This document shows, piece after piece, positions 1 through 9,710 of a DNA stretch of 64,000 nucleotides (position 1 is its first letter; each line of letters starts with the position of its first letter). The position numbers and the translations under genes are program-made. The stretch spans positions 403,501 to 467,500 of the forward strand of contig NZ_JACDXV010000002.1 in assembly GCF_015158295.1 (NCBI RefSeq). Direction: 5' to 3'. This DNA comes from Devosia faecipullorum (GTDB taxonomy: Bacteria > Pseudomonadota > Alphaproteobacteria > Rhizobiales > Devosiaceae). The notes beneath the pieces are model-generated. The model was not told where the DNA came from and made no database searches. It was given only the letters and a program-made list of their open reading frames with translations.

Positions 1-549
1 CTGATGGCCGAAAGGCCGCGCGGCAGCCGCCTGCGCATCTGGTCGGCGGGATGCTCGACCGGACAGGAACCCTACACGATCGGGCTCGACCTGCTGGCGG
101 CGTTTCCCGATCTCAAACGCTGGGATTTCAAAATCCTCGCCACCGATATCGACACCTCGGTGATCGCCAAGGCGGCGCGGGGCGTCTATCCCGAAAACGA
201 ACTGGCCGGGATCAGCCCCGAGCGGGCGCGGCTGTTCGAAAAGGCCGGTGACGGCTCGATCCGCATTCCCGCCGCAGCGCGGGATCTGGTCTCGTTCAAG
301 CCGCTCAACCTCATCGGCGCCTGGCCGATGAAGGGGCCGTTCGACGCCATTTTCTGCCGCAACGTCGCTATCTATTTCGATAAGCCCACCCAGGGCGAAA
401 TGTTCGGGCGCTTCGCCAAGCTTCTGGCGCCAGAAGCCTTCCTTTATATCGGCCATTCGGAAAATCTGGGCTCGGGCGGGGAAGGTTTCCGGCTCGTGGG
501 CAAGACTATCTATCAAAGCCGTGAAAAACTGAACAAGCGAGCTGCATGA
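1..549 (+). CDS. cheR: CheR chemotaxis protein methyltransferase (5' end missing)
   Basis: Transfers methyl groups from S-adenosylmethionine to glutamates of chemoreceptors in the cytoplasm, setting adaptation. The visible 182 codons are the catalytic C-terminal domain. They contain the SAM-binding stretch WSAGCSTGQEPYTIG, an acidic strand end (ATDID) and the NVAIYFDK motif of CheR proteins. The reading frame is open from base 1, so the N-terminal helical domain lies outside the window; the Met codon at position 4 is internal. The stop overlaps the cheB start by four bases (ATGA), indicating translational coupling. Chemotaxis context (cheB, cheY, five receptors) makes the assignment firm. Confidence 0.95.
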   Translation: MMAERPRGSRLRIWSAGCSTGQEPYTIGLDLLAAFPDLKRWDFKILATDIDTSVIAKAARGVYPENELAGISPERARLFEKAGDGSIRIPAAARDLVSFKPLNLIGAWPMKGPFDAIFCRNVAIYFDKPTQGEMFGRFAKLLAPEAFLYIGHSENLGSGGEGFRLVGKTIYQSREKLNKRAA

Positions 550-1598
550 TGAGCATCAAGGTACTTGTCGTCGATGATTCGGCGCTGATCCGCGAGGTGC
601 TGGGCCGCATGCTGGAGCGCGATGGCGATATCCAGGTGATCGGCACGGCGGTCGACCCCATCGATGCGCGCGAAAAGATCAAGCAGCTCAATCCCGACGT
701 GGTGACGCTCGACATCGAAATGCCCAATATGAACGGGCTGGCCTTTCTCGAAAAACTGATGCGGCTGCGCCCCACCCCGGTGGTCATGGTCTCGACCCTG
801 ACCAAGAAGGGGGCCAGCGAAACGCTTCTGGCGCTCGAACTGGGCGCGGTGGATTTCGTAGCCAAGCCGAGCGCGGAATTCGCCGGCGGGCTGGATGCAT
901 TCGGCATCGGTCTGCGCGACAAGATCAGGGCCGCCGCCAAGTCCGACGTGCGGGGCCGTTCGGCGAGCCGGGTGGATAGTCCCAAGGTGGCCGTGCGCAC
1001 AGCAGCGGCGCCGGAAGGCGCGCTGATCGCCATCGGCGCCTCGACGGGCGGGGTCGAGGCGATCCGGGCGGTGCTGTCGCAATTGCCCCAGGATTGTCCT
1101 CCCGTCGTCATCGCCCAGCATATGCCGGCCGGTTTCACCGGGCGGTTCGCGGCGCGGCTGGATGAATTGTGCGCACTCAAGGTCACCGAGGCCGAGGATC
1201 GCGCGCCGCTGCTTGCCGGTCACGCCTATGTGGCGCGGGGCGATCATCACTTGCGGGTGGAACGCAGTTCGGGCCAGCTCAAATGCCGGCTGGGCCAGGA
1301 GGGGCTGGAAAGCGGCCACCGGCCCAGCGTCGATGTGCTGTTCGAATCGGTGGCCAAGGTGGTGGGGCCAATGGCGGTGGGGGCGATCCTGACCGGCATG
1401 GGGCGCGACGGCGCGCGCGGGCTCAAGCTGATGCGCGAGGCCGGCGCCTACACATTGGGGCAGAACCAGGCATCGGCGCTGGTCTATGGCATGCCGCGCG
1501 TGGCATTCGAGGAAGGCGCGGTGGTCGAGCAGGCGCCTCTGGAGCAGATCGCGGCCAAGCTGGCCAATGCACTGGTGAAGCTGAAATCGGCCGCCTGA
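546..1598 (+). CDS. cheB: CheB protein-glutamate methylesterase/glutamine deamidase
   Basis: Removes methyl groups from receptor glutamates and deamidates glutamines, countering CheR. The N-terminal receiver domain (about residues 4-125) has the acidic pair D10-D11, phosphoacceptor D56 and K107. A linker leads to the methylesterase domain, with nucleophile S166 in GASTGG, H192 in QHMPAG and an aspartate near residue 288 in LTGMGRDGA, matching the Ser-His-Asp triad of the family. At 350 residues the length is normal. The start overlaps the cheR stop; a second Met codon three bases downstream is an equally possible start. Phosphorylation by CheA, which is not in the window, is expected to activate it. 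Confidence 0.97.
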   Translation: MMSIKVLVVDDSALIREVLGRMLERDGDIQVIGTAVDPIDAREKIKQLNPDVVTLDIEMPNMNGLAFLEKLMRLRPTPVVMVSTLTKKGASETLLALELGAVDFVAKPSAEFAGGLDAFGIGLRDKIRAAAKSDVRGRSASRVDSPKVAVRTAAAPEGALIAIGASTGGVEAIRAVLSQLPQDCPPVVIAQHMPAGFTGRFAARLDELCALKVTEAEDRAPLLAGHAYVARGDHHLRVERSSGQLKCRLGQEGLESGHRPSVDVLFESVAKVVGPMAVGAILTGMGRDGARGLKLMREAGAYTLGQNQASALVYGMPRVAFEEGAVVEQAPLEQIAAKLANALVKLKSAA

Positions 1599-1717
1599 AG
1601 CCGCTCCGCCGGAACAATGCCACGGACCGGATTGAGAGATTTGTAACGCTTGGCCCATAGAATTTGAACCAAAGTAAGGGGCAGAACGGCCCCTGGCGCG
1701 TAGAGGTAAGAACAACC

Positions 1718-2107
1718 ATGCCAAAAGCAAGCGCTGTCAGCGTCCTGATCGTTGACGACCAGCAGTCGATGCGCGGTATCGCCAAATACATTCTGACCCA
1801 ATTGGGATTCAAGGATATCATCGAAGCCAAATCCGGGCGCGACGCGCTGGGCAAGCTTGAGAAATCCAATGTCGATCTGATCATTTCCGACTGGAACATG
1901 GACGATATTGACGGGCTGACCCTGCTCAAGGTCATCCGCAAGCATCCCCGCACCCAGGCCATGCCCTTCATCATGGCGACCGGGCGCTCCGACAAGGAAC
2001 AGGTCAAGGAAGCCATTTCCTTCGGGGTCAATAATTACATCATCAAGCCGTTCGACGCGATGACGATGAAAAAGCGTATCGAGGCAGTGATCGGCGCGCT
2101 GACCTGA
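1718..2107 (+). CDS. cheY: CheY-type single-domain response regulator
   Basis: A 129-residue stand-alone receiver that carries the chemotaxis signal to the flagellar motor, or acts as a phosphate sink; alphaproteobacteria often have several. Conserved positions are D13-D14, phosphoacceptor D58 (ISDWNM), T88 (MATG) and K110 (YIIKPF). The ATG is preceded by a purine-rich AGAGGTAAG about nine bases upstream; an upstream in-frame TTG at 1664 lacks such support. It lies 119 bases after cheB and ends just before a strong terminator, so it closes the cheR-cheB-cheY unit. The sequence alone does not show whether it binds FliM. Confidence 0.93.
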   Translation: MPKASAVSVLIVDDQQSMRGIAKYILTQLGFKDIIEAKSGRDALGKLEKSNVDLIISDWNMDDIDGLTLLKVIRKHPRTQAMPFIMATGRSDKEQVKEAISFGVNNYIIKPFDAMTMKKRIEAVIGALT

Positions 2108-2131
2108 GCGCCATCCATCCACCGGTTTGCC

Positions 2132-2165
2132 AACGCCCCGTCCTCCAAGGTCGGGGCGTTCTGTT
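2132..2165 (+). terminator. Rho-independent terminator after cheY
   Basis: AACGCCCCG at 2132-2140 pairs with CGGGGCGTT at 2152-2160 around an 11-base loop, followed by CTGTTTTG. It sits 25 bases after the cheY stop and probably ends the cheRBY transcript. Confidence 0.85.
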
Positions 2166-2174
2166 TTGGGGTGC

Positions 2175-2279
2175 TAGAGCATCGTGCAGGAAAGTGGAAT
2201 CCGGTTTTCTGCAAAAACGATGCGATAACAAAAATGATAGAGCGGCACTATGCGTTCGATAGAACGCACGCCGCTCTAG
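2175..2279. repeat. Rhizobial-type intergenic palindromic element (two hairpins)
   Basis: The element has two adjacent inverted repeats. The first pairs GCATCGT (2179-2185) with ACGATGC (2217-2223) around a GGAATCCGGTTTTC-type core. The second pairs TAGAGCGGC (2238-2246) with GCCGCTCTA (2270-2278), with inner arms TGCGTTC (2251-2257) and GAACGCA (2262-2268). From memory, the first half resembles the dispersed intergenic repeats common in Rhizobiales genomes. It fills the gap between cheY and the first receptor; I recognise nothing in the remaining bases 2280-2455 except the receptor's ribosome-binding site. Confidence 0.7.
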
Positions 2280-2455
2280 GCTGCGCCGAGACGTTGCCCC
2301 CAATCTGCGGATTTGTCCGGAGCCGGACCTGCGGATTTACCCGTAATAAGTGATTAATCTCGCTACTGTATCGTTTGCATCCAGCCGATCAGAGGATGTG
2401 CCGGGCGCTTTTGCGCGTACAGGCAGGATGGTCGCTTGGGGGGGAAGGCTTGTCC

Positions 2456-4957
2456 ATGAAACTGTTTCCGCATCTAAAAATCGCCCAGAAACTACCCCTG
2501 GCGCTGGTGGGTTCGGCGCTGCTGGTAAGCGCCGGCGTCGGCATTGCCAGCTATATGATCGGGCTGGGCACGGTGCAGGAACAGCGCGACCAGTCGATGC
2601 AGGCCTCGCTCAATACGGCAGTGGCGCTGGTCAGCGAGTATTACGGCAGCGCCGAGGTCGATCTCAGGCTCTTCGTGCAGCGCGCCGACACGGCGACGGC
2701 GATGAAGAACCTCACCCGGGCGCTGGACGAATTGCGCATGGGCCTGGGCGAAGGCGCGACGACGCAATTGCAGACCGCCTATGTCACCGAAAGTCCCAAG
2801 CCCGAGGACCGCGCCTCGGTGGACAGCAATATCAAGGGGGCCACCTATGACGCGCCGCATAAGCGGTTTCATCCCGGCTTCCGCACCCTGATGCAGGAGC
2901 GCCATTACGCGGACGTGCTGCTGATCAGCGCCGCGGGCGACGTGGTCTATTCGGTGGCCAAGAATATCGATTTTGCCAGCAATGTGGGCAGCGACGGGTC
3001 GGGACTGGGACAGGCTTTCGCTGCGGCGAAGGATCTCGCGGATGGCGAGGCGGCTTTTGTCGATTTTTCCCTTTATGGTCCCACGGGCTCGGCGCAGAGC
3101 TTCATGGCCATGCCGGTCTATGACAAGGCGGAAAATACCGGCGTCATGGTGCTCTCGATCGCGCCCGATGCGGTGAGCGCCCGTGTCTCGGGTCTCTCCG
3201 GCATGGGGCGGAGCGGGGAAGTGGTGGTGGTGGGCAGCGATGGATTGCTGCGCACTGAATCCCCCCGCACCGAGGAAGCCGACGTCCTGGCCAGCGTCCT
3301 GACCAGCGACGCCATTGCCAATGCCTTTGCCGGCATTTCCGGGGAAGGCGGCAGCAGCGATTATCGCGGCGCGCCCATGGTGGTGCGGGCCGCGCCGGTC
3401 AGCATCGGCGCCGTCACCTGGGCGGTGGCGGCGGTGCAGCCGGAGGAGGAAGCCTTCGCCGCCGTGGTGCAGATGCGGAACATGACGCTGGCCATTGGCG
3501 GGGGCCTGCTGACCATTGCCGCGCTGCTGGGCGCCTGGTTTGCCCGCTCGATCAGCCGCCCGATCACCCGGCTTACCGACAGCATGGAAGCGCTGGCCAA
3601 TGGCGATCTGTCGGTGGCGGTGGATGGCGGGGCGCGGCATGACGAAATCGGCGCCATGGCGCGCAATGTGGAAGTGTTTCGCGAGAATGCGCTCAAGGTC
3701 AATGCCATGACCGAGGCGGAAGCGGCGCGGATCATCGCCAGCCAGGCCGAGCGCGCGGCGATGATGCAGGATCTGCAGCGCGCCTTTGGCGATGTGGTGG
3801 ATGCGGCGGTGGCAGGAGATTTCTCGCGCCGCGTCACCGCCGAATTCCCCGATGACGAACTCAATGCGCTGGCGCGTTCGGTCAATGGTCTGGTGGAGAC
3901 GGTGGACCGGGGGCTGGGAGAGACCGGGGCGGTGCTGTCGGCGCTGGCCAATACCGATCTCACCCAGCGCATGGACGGCGATTATCAGGGCGCTTTCGCC
4001 CGGCTCAAGGCCGATACCAATGCGGTGGCCGAAAAGCTCACCGATATCGTGGGGCAATTGCGCGATACGTCGCGCACCCTCAAGACCGCGACGGGCGAAA
4101 TCCTTTCCGGCGCCAACGATCTGTCCGAGCGCACCACGAGACAAGCGGCGACGATCGAGGAAACCTCGGCGACGATGGAGCAATTGGCCTCGACGGTCAT
4201 GGCCAATGCCGAACGGGCCAAGGAAGCCAGCACTGTGGCGAGCGGGGTGACCCATACGGCCGAAGAAGGCGGGCAGGTCATGGCCAATGCCAATGAGGCA
4301 ATGGAGCGGATCACCCAATCCTCGGCGAAAATCTCCAACATTATCGGGCTGATCGACGACATCGCTTTCCAGACCAATCTTCTGGCGCTCAACGCCTCCG
4401 TGGAAGCGGCGCGGGCGGGAGAAGCGGGCAAGGGCTTTGCCGTGGTGGCGGTGGAAGTGCGGCGCCTGGCGCAGAGCGCGGCGCAGGCCTCGAGCGACGT
4501 CAAGGCGCTGATCGAGCAGAGCGCCACCGAGGTCAAGGGCGGTTCGCGCCTCGTGGCCGATGCGGCGGGCCGGCTCGAGCAGATCCTGTCCTCGGCCCGG
4601 GCGTCGAGCGAATTGATGAACGGGATCGCGCGCGAAAGCCAGGAACAGGCCGCTTCGATCGATGAGGTCAACAGCGCGGTGCGGACCATGGACGAGATGA
4701 CCCAGCACAATGCCGCCCTGGTCGAGCAGATGAATGCCTCGATCGAGCAGACCGAGGCGCAGGCCAGCCAGCTCGACCGCATCGTCGATATTTTCGCCCT
4801 CGAGGAAAAAGCGGCGCCGGTGGCCCCGCCAATCCGTGCCACCGCTGTACCGGGCACGGCGGGGGCGCGCGGGCTTCAGACCCGGCTGGACAAAGTGGCC
4901 AAATCCTATCTCACCAAGGGCAATGCCGCGCTGGATGCGGATTGGAGCGAGTTCTGA
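2456..4957 (+). CDS. Methyl-accepting chemotaxis protein 1 (membrane, large sensor domain)
   Basis: An 833-residue inner-membrane chemoreceptor. The first membrane helix (about residues 15-38, [17 protein letters not shown]) and a second near 344-364 ([17 protein letters not shown]) flank a roughly 300-residue periplasmic sensor of Cache-like type; the ligand cannot be read from the sequence. A HAMP domain follows ([14 protein letters not shown]), then further HAMP-like repeats, and the signalling hairpin near residues 622-682 ([20 protein letters not shown]). The C-terminus ends in DWSEF, of the CheR/CheB tether type. The ATG at 2456 is chosen because GGGGGAAGG precedes it; an in-frame TTG lies 81 bases upstream. 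The linkers may sense other signals, since they are long and repeated. Confidence 0.93.
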   Translation: MKLFPHLKIAQKLPLALVGSALLVSAGVGIASYMIGLGTVQEQRDQSMQASLNTAVALVSEYYGSAEVDLRLFVQRADTATAMKNLTRALDELRMGLGEGATTQLQTAYVTESPKPEDRASVDSNIKGATYDAPHKRFHPGFRTLMQERHYADVLLISAAGDVVYSVAKNIDFASNVGSDGSGLGQAFAAAKDLADGEAAFVDFSLYGPTGSAQSFMAMPVYDKAENTGVMVLSIAPDAVSARVSGLSGMGRSGEVVVVGSDGLLRTESPRTEEADVLASVLTSDAIANAFAGISGEGGSSDYRGAPMVVRAAPVSIGAVTWAVAAVQPEEEAFAAVVQMRNMTLAIGGGLLTIAALLGAWFARSISRPITRLTDSMEALANGDLSVAVDGGARHDEIGAMARNVEVFRENALKVNAMTEAEAARIIASQAERAAMMQDLQRAFGDVVDAAVAGDFSRRVTAEFPDDELNALARSVNGLVETVDRGLGETGAVLSALANTDLTQRMDGDYQGAFARLKADTNAVAEKLTDIVGQLRDTSRTLKTATGEILSGANDLSERTTRQAATIEETSATMEQLASTVMANAERAKEASTVASGVTHTAEEGGQVMANANEAMERITQSSAKISNIIGLIDDIAFQTNLLALNASVEAARAGEAGKGFAVVAVEVRRLAQSAAQASSDVKALIEQSATEVKGGSRLVADAAGRLEQILSSARASSELMNGIARESQEQAASIDEVNSAVRTMDEMTQHNAALVEQMNASIEQTEAQASQLDRIVDIFALEEKAAPVAPPIRATAVPGTAGARGLQTRLDKVAKSYLTKGNAALDADWSEF

Positions 4958-5142
4958 ACCGACAGGGAAGATGCCAAAAGACGCGGAAAGCGTGTAATCG
5001 CCGGAGCTAAAAAGCTCATGAAATCGATTGCATTATTTTCTGTATAACTTTCGGTAATGGTAATCTCCTAGCGTGTTTCCCAAAGGGTCAGCACGGCCGT
5101 CCGGCCTGAGACACGCTGCGGTCCGTACGGGGGAAAACAGAT

Positions 5143-7194
5143 ATGAAGTCCATCGCGCGCCTATTGGGCAATGTGCGTATGACCACGACCATCCTGGTTC
5201 TGGTCCTGGCATCGATCATCGGCTCCATCGCCGCTGTTTCGGCATCGATCTATGTGAACCTGCACGCACAGGCCATGCAGGACAGCCGTTTGCAGCAGGA
5301 AACCAATAAGGGCGTCGCCGCGACCATTCTGGAGCGGCGCATTTCCGGTTCGGTGCTGACCTGGGCCGAAGATGGCAGTATCGCAGCCTTCCAGAGCTGG
5401 GCCATTCCGCCCTTCTATGACAGCGAAGTGATCGACTCGGTGACCCGCGTCACCAAGCAGGATGCCGCCATCTATGTGCTGGCCACTGACAGCGGCAATC
5501 TGGTGGCCAAGACCACCAGCCTCAAGCGCGAAGACGACACCAGGGCGGTCGATGCCATCCTGCCGGCCGATAGCGCGGCGGTGATGCAGGTGCTGGCGGG
5601 CGAGCCCTATCTTGGACCGATCGACGTTGACGGGGCCAATTATTTCTCGGCCCTGCAGCCGATCAAGAAAACCAATGGCGACGTCATGGGCGCCATCTTC
5701 GTCGGTACGCCCATGGCCAATGTCGAAGCCGCCGCCAATGGCGTGCTCGGTCTGATCGCCATGGTGGGGGGCGGGGTGACCGTGGTGCTGGGCCTTCTGG
5801 GCTTTGTCGCATCCCGGTTCATCACCCGGCCCATCCCGCGCCTGGCGGGAGCGATGGACGCCATTGCCGAGGGCAATTACGAAGCCGATGTGCCCTATAC
5901 CGAAATGGGCAACGAGGTCGGCGGCATGGCCCGCGCGGTGGAAGTGTTCCGCCAGAACGGGCTGCGGGTCAGCCAGATGACCGAGGCGGAAGCGGCCCGG
6001 ATCGTTGCCGACGAGGAAAGCCGTCGGCAGATGATGCGCGAATTGCAGAATGCCTTTGGCGAGGTGGTGGACGCGGCCCTGGCCGGCGACTTCACCCGCC
6101 AGGTCCAGGCCGAATTCCCCGATCCTGAACTCAACAGCCTTGCGGGCAGCGTCAACAATCTGGTCGCCAATTTTAATCGCGGCGTCAGCGAGATCGGCGG
6201 GGTGCTGGGCGCCATGGCCGATACCGATTTCACCCGCCGCATGGAGGGCGAATATGAGGGCGCCTTTGCCCGGCTGCAATCGGACACCAATGCGGTAGCC
6301 GACAAGCTGGGCGAAGTGGTCGGCCAATTGCGCCACACATCGGGTTCGCTCAAGACGGCGACAGGAGAAATCCTGTCCGGCGCCAATGATCTGTCAGAGC
6401 GCACGACCAAGCAGGCGGCGACAATCGAGGAAACCTCGGCAGCCATGGAGCAACTGGCGGCCACCGTGCTCAAGAACGCCGAGCGGGCGCGCGACGCCAG
6501 CGCCAATGCCACCAAGGTCACCCGCACCGCCGAAGAGGGCGGCAAGGTGATGGACGCGGCCAATGAAGCCATGGACCGCATTACCCAGTCCTCGGCCAAG
6601 ATTTCCAACATTATCGGACTGATCGACGATATCGCCTTCCAGACCAATCTGCTGGCGCTCAATGCCTCGGTGGAAGCAGCACGCGCAGGCGAGGCGGGCA
6701 AGGGCTTTGCCGTGGTGGCGGTGGAAGTGCGGCGGCTGGCGCAGAGCGCGGCGCAGGCTTCGAGCGAGGTCAAGGCGCTGATCGAGCAATCGAGCGGAGA
6801 AGTCACGACCGGCACCAAGCTGGTCGGCGATGCCGCCGGCAAGCTGGCGACGATGCTGGACGCGATCCGCGAGAACACCACGGCGCTCGAAGCCATTGCC
6901 CGTGACAGCGCCGAACAGGCCACCGCCATCGACGAGGTGACCTCGGCGGTGCGCACCATGGACGAGATGACCCAGCACAATGCCGCCCTGGTGGAAGAGA
7001 CCAATGCGGCCATCGAGCAGACCGAGGCGCAGGCCTCCGAGCTTGACCGGATCGTCGATATCTTTACCGTCGATGGCATGGGACGGGCTTTGCCCGAGAG
7101 CGTGCAGGCCCAGCAGCAGGCCCTGCGGGCTGCCGCTCCCAGGCTGCGCAGCCAGGGCAATGCGGCGCTGGCGCAGGATTGGGACGAATTCTAA
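5143..7194 (+). CDS. Methyl-accepting chemotaxis protein 2 (Cache sensor)
   Basis: A 683-residue membrane chemoreceptor. The N-terminal anchor (about residues 14-36) and a second helix (about 200-225) enclose a 160-residue periplasmic domain. That domain carries [37 protein letters not shown] and [12 protein letters not shown], the pattern of the Cache_3-Cache_2 fusion family. HAMP repeats ([19 protein letters not shown]) lead to the signalling hairpin near residues 482-540. It ends QDWDEF. The start has GGGGGAAA seven bases upstream. The N-terminus ([11 protein letters not shown]) and sensor closely resemble those of the next receptor, so the two are tandem duplicates that may bind related ligands. 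A strong terminator follows. Confidence 0.94.
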   Translation: MKSIARLLGNVRMTTTILVLVLASIIGSIAAVSASIYVNLHAQAMQDSRLQQETNKGVAATILERRISGSVLTWAEDGSIAAFQSWAIPPFYDSEVIDSVTRVTKQDAAIYVLATDSGNLVAKTTSLKREDDTRAVDAILPADSAAVMQVLAGEPYLGPIDVDGANYFSALQPIKKTNGDVMGAIFVGTPMANVEAAANGVLGLIAMVGGGVTVVLGLLGFVASRFITRPIPRLAGAMDAIAEGNYEADVPYTEMGNEVGGMARAVEVFRQNGLRVSQMTEAEAARIVADEESRRQMMRELQNAFGEVVDAALAGDFTRQVQAEFPDPELNSLAGSVNNLVANFNRGVSEIGGVLGAMADTDFTRRMEGEYEGAFARLQSDTNAVADKLGEVVGQLRHTSGSLKTATGEILSGANDLSERTTKQAATIEETSAAMEQLAATVLKNAERARDASANATKVTRTAEEGGKVMDAANEAMDRITQSSAKISNIIGLIDDIAFQTNLLALNASVEAARAGEAGKGFAVVAVEVRRLAQSAAQASSEVKALIEQSSGEVTTGTKLVGDAAGKLATMLDAIRENTTALEAIARDSAEQATAIDEVTSAVRTMDEMTQHNAALVEETNAAIEQTEAQASELDRIVDIFTVDGMGRALPESVQAQQQALRAAAPRLRSQGNAALAQDWDEF

Positions 7195-7219
7195 AATCCT
7201 GGTGCAGCTCAATTGCAGG

Positions 7220-7249
7220 ACGGCCCGCTTCGGCGGGCCGTTTGTTTTT
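7220..7249 (+). terminator. Rho-independent terminator after receptor 2
   Basis: CGGCCCGC (7221-7228) pairs with GCGGGCCG (7233-7240) around a TTCG tetraloop, extended by an A-T pair, then TTTGTTTTT. Located 26 bases after the stop. Confidence 0.9.
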
Positions 7250-7349
7250 CAGGGCTAATACTCGGTTAATGCCCTTTCGTTAGGATTTCTGCCGAGTTTG
7301 AGTGCCCGAACCAAGGGGGGAGCGGGCGCCATCCGGGGATCCTGCACAC

Positions 7350-9413
7350 ATGTTCCGAGCCATCAAGCGTGTCCTGGGCAATATCAGGATGACGTCCGCG
7401 ATCGCGGCGCTGGTGATCTATTCGATCCTGTTCTCGGTGGCGGTGGTTTCCGCAGCGATCTACTTCAATCTGAACGCGGCTTTGCGCGCCCAGATGGAAA
7501 CGCAGCAGAGTTCCAATCTGAGGACTGCCGCGACGCTTCTCGCCAATAATTTGCCGGGCGCGGAGGTCGTCTGGGCCGAGGACGGGCAGATCGCCACGCT
7601 CACCACCTGGGCCATGCCGCGGCAATTCCTCAATCACGAACTCGTCGATTCCATTGCCCGGCTGACCGGGGAAAGCGCCGCCATTTTCGGCTGGGACGCT
7701 GAAAAGAGTGATTTCATCTATATGAGCGCCACGATGGCGGGAGATGATGGCGAGCGTCTGGTGGGCGCTACGTTGGGTCAGGGCAGCCTCGCCTATGCGG
7801 CGATGATGGCGGGTATCCCCTATTCCGGCGAAGCGGTGATCGCGGGCGCCCCTTATTACACGGCCTATCAGCCTATTCTCGACCAGAAAGGGACGGCGGT
7901 GGGTGTGCTCTATGTCGGCGTGGACAAGGTGGGCGTCGAAACGCTGATCAATGGCGTTCTGCTGCTGCTGGCCGGTGTGGGCGGGGGCGCGCTGCTGGTG
8001 CTGGGGGTGATCGGCCTGATGGTCTCGCGCGCGCTGACGGCGCCGGTGCCCCGGCTGGCGCAGACGATGAAGACCGTCGCCGAGGGCAATTACCAAACCG
8101 AAGTGCCCTATCTCGACCGCCGCAATGAAATGGGCGAGATGGCGCGGGCCGTGGAAGTGTTTCGTGAAAACGGGCTCAAGGTCAGTGCCATGAGCGAGGA
8201 GGAACGCGCCGCTTCCGAGCGCCGGCGCATCGAGCGCACCGATATGATGGTGGCCTTGCAGGCCGCTTTCGGCGAAGTGGTGGATGCCGCCATTGCCGGG
8301 GATTTCTCCAAGCGCGTGCATGCGCAGTTTCCCGACCGGGAGCTCAACAGCCTGGCCGGCAGCGTCAATGCGCTGGTCGAGACCGTGGATCGCGGGCTGA
8401 GCGAAACCGGCGAGGTTCTCGCAGCCATGGCCCAGGCGGACATGACCCGCCGCATGCGAGGGGATTATCGGGGCGCATTCGCCAAGCTGATGAGCGACAC
8501 CAATGCGGTGGCCGAAAAGCTGAGCGAAGTGATCGGCCAGTTGCGCCATACTTCGGGCGCGCTGAAGACGGCGACCGGAGAAATCCTTTCCGGCGCCAAC
8601 GATCTGTCCGAGCGCACCACCAAACAGGCGGCGACCATCGAGCAAACCTCGGCGGCCATGGAGCAATTGGCCGGCACCGTCGCCGACAATGCGCGCATGG
8701 CGGACGACGCCAATGCCAGCGCCAATGCGGTTTCGGCGGATGCGGCGCGCAGCGGCGCGGTCATGGACCAGGCCAATGAGGCGATGGAGCGGATTACCCA
8801 ATCCTCGGCCAAAATCTCCAATATTATCGGGATGATCGACGACATCGCCTTCCAGACCAATTTGCTGGCGCTCAATGCCTCGGTGGAAGCGGCGCGGGCC
8901 GGTGACGCCGGCAAGGGGTTTGCCGTGGTGGCGGTGGAAGTGCGGCGCCTGGCGCAAAGCGCGGCCAGCGCCTCAGCGGAGGTCAAGGCGCTGATCGAAA
9001 CCAGCGCCAGTGAGGTCAAGGCCGGGTCGAGCCTCGTCTCGAGCGCGGCGGGGCAATTGCGCACCATGTTGGGCGCGGTGAGCGAGAATGCCGGCTTGAT
9101 GCAGGCCATCGCCAAGGCATCCAAGACGCAGGCGGCGGCGATCGGGGAGGTCAGCGTGGCGGTGCGCACGCTGGACGAGATGACCCAGCACAATGCGGCC
9201 CTGGTGGAAGAGACCAATGCCGCCATCGAACAGACCGAGGCGCAGGCCGCCGAGCTCGACCGTATCGTCGATGTGTTCACCATCGAGACGGGGGGCAAGG
9301 TGGTGGCACCAACCGCCCTGCCGCGACTGGAAACAGAAAAAATGCGTGGCGCCGCCCGATCTTATCTCGGTCAGGGCAATGCCGCGATCGCGATGGACTG
9401 GTCGGAATTCTAG
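7350..9413 (+). CDS. Methyl-accepting chemotaxis protein 3 (Cache sensor)
   Basis: A 687-residue membrane chemoreceptor, the tandem relative of receptor 2. The sensor has the same landmarks ([46 protein letters not shown]), consistent with a Cache_3-Cache_2 fusion. Membrane helices lie near residues 14-36 and 204-228, then HAMP repeats and the signalling hairpin near 486-540. The tail is MDWSEF. The ATG at 7350 is preferred because the resulting N-terminus ([14 protein letters not shown]) aligns with that of receptor 2; an in-frame GTG lies at 7302. The ribosome-binding site is weak (GGGGAT). A small GGGGCAA/TTGCCCC hairpin at 9446-9462 may be a weak terminator. Confidence 0.93.
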   Translation: MFRAIKRVLGNIRMTSAIAALVIYSILFSVAVVSAAIYFNLNAALRAQMETQQSSNLRTAATLLANNLPGAEVVWAEDGQIATLTTWAMPRQFLNHELVDSIARLTGESAAIFGWDAEKSDFIYMSATMAGDDGERLVGATLGQGSLAYAAMMAGIPYSGEAVIAGAPYYTAYQPILDQKGTAVGVLYVGVDKVGVETLINGVLLLLAGVGGGALLVLGVIGLMVSRALTAPVPRLAQTMKTVAEGNYQTEVPYLDRRNEMGEMARAVEVFRENGLKVSAMSEEERAASERRRIERTDMMVALQAAFGEVVDAAIAGDFSKRVHAQFPDRELNSLAGSVNALVETVDRGLSETGEVLAAMAQADMTRRMRGDYRGAFAKLMSDTNAVAEKLSEVIGQLRHTSGALKTATGEILSGANDLSERTTKQAATIEQTSAAMEQLAGTVADNARMADDANASANAVSADAARSGAVMDQANEAMERITQSSAKISNIIGMIDDIAFQTNLLALNASVEAARAGDAGKGFAVVAVEVRRLAQSAASASAEVKALIETSASEVKAGSSLVSSAAGQLRTMLGAVSENAGLMQAIAKASKTQAAAIGEVSVAVRTLDEMTQHNAALVEETNAAIEQTEAQAAELDRIVDVFTIETGGKVVAPTALPRLETEKMRGAARSYLGQGNAAIAMDWSEF

Positions 9414-9710
9414 CCGGTGCCTGCCGACAACCGGACTCTGGCAGTGGGGCAATTTTTGCCCCTTTCCCGCTGAATAAGAGCGTTTTTTTCCACTGTTTAC
9501 TGCGCCTTAACCCTGTCGTGATGTGATCGCGACGGACGCAGAACGACATAGCAGTGGGCCGGTCTCTTGCCGGCGCCTATGAGGATGCGTCAATCCAGCT
9601 CGACTACCATCCGGCTCCCGCCGTCCTGATGGACGGACGGGGTCGCACGTAATCGGCACAGAAGAAGCGGAGCAGCCAGAATGGCGCGCTCCTGGGGGGC
9701 ATGTGAGCAA

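Noticed and set aside
2492..4708. Minus-strand open frame of 738 codons opposite receptor 1
   Set aside because: Shadow frame; His- and Arg-rich low-information product. Similar shadows lie opposite the other receptors, ilvD and ptsP.
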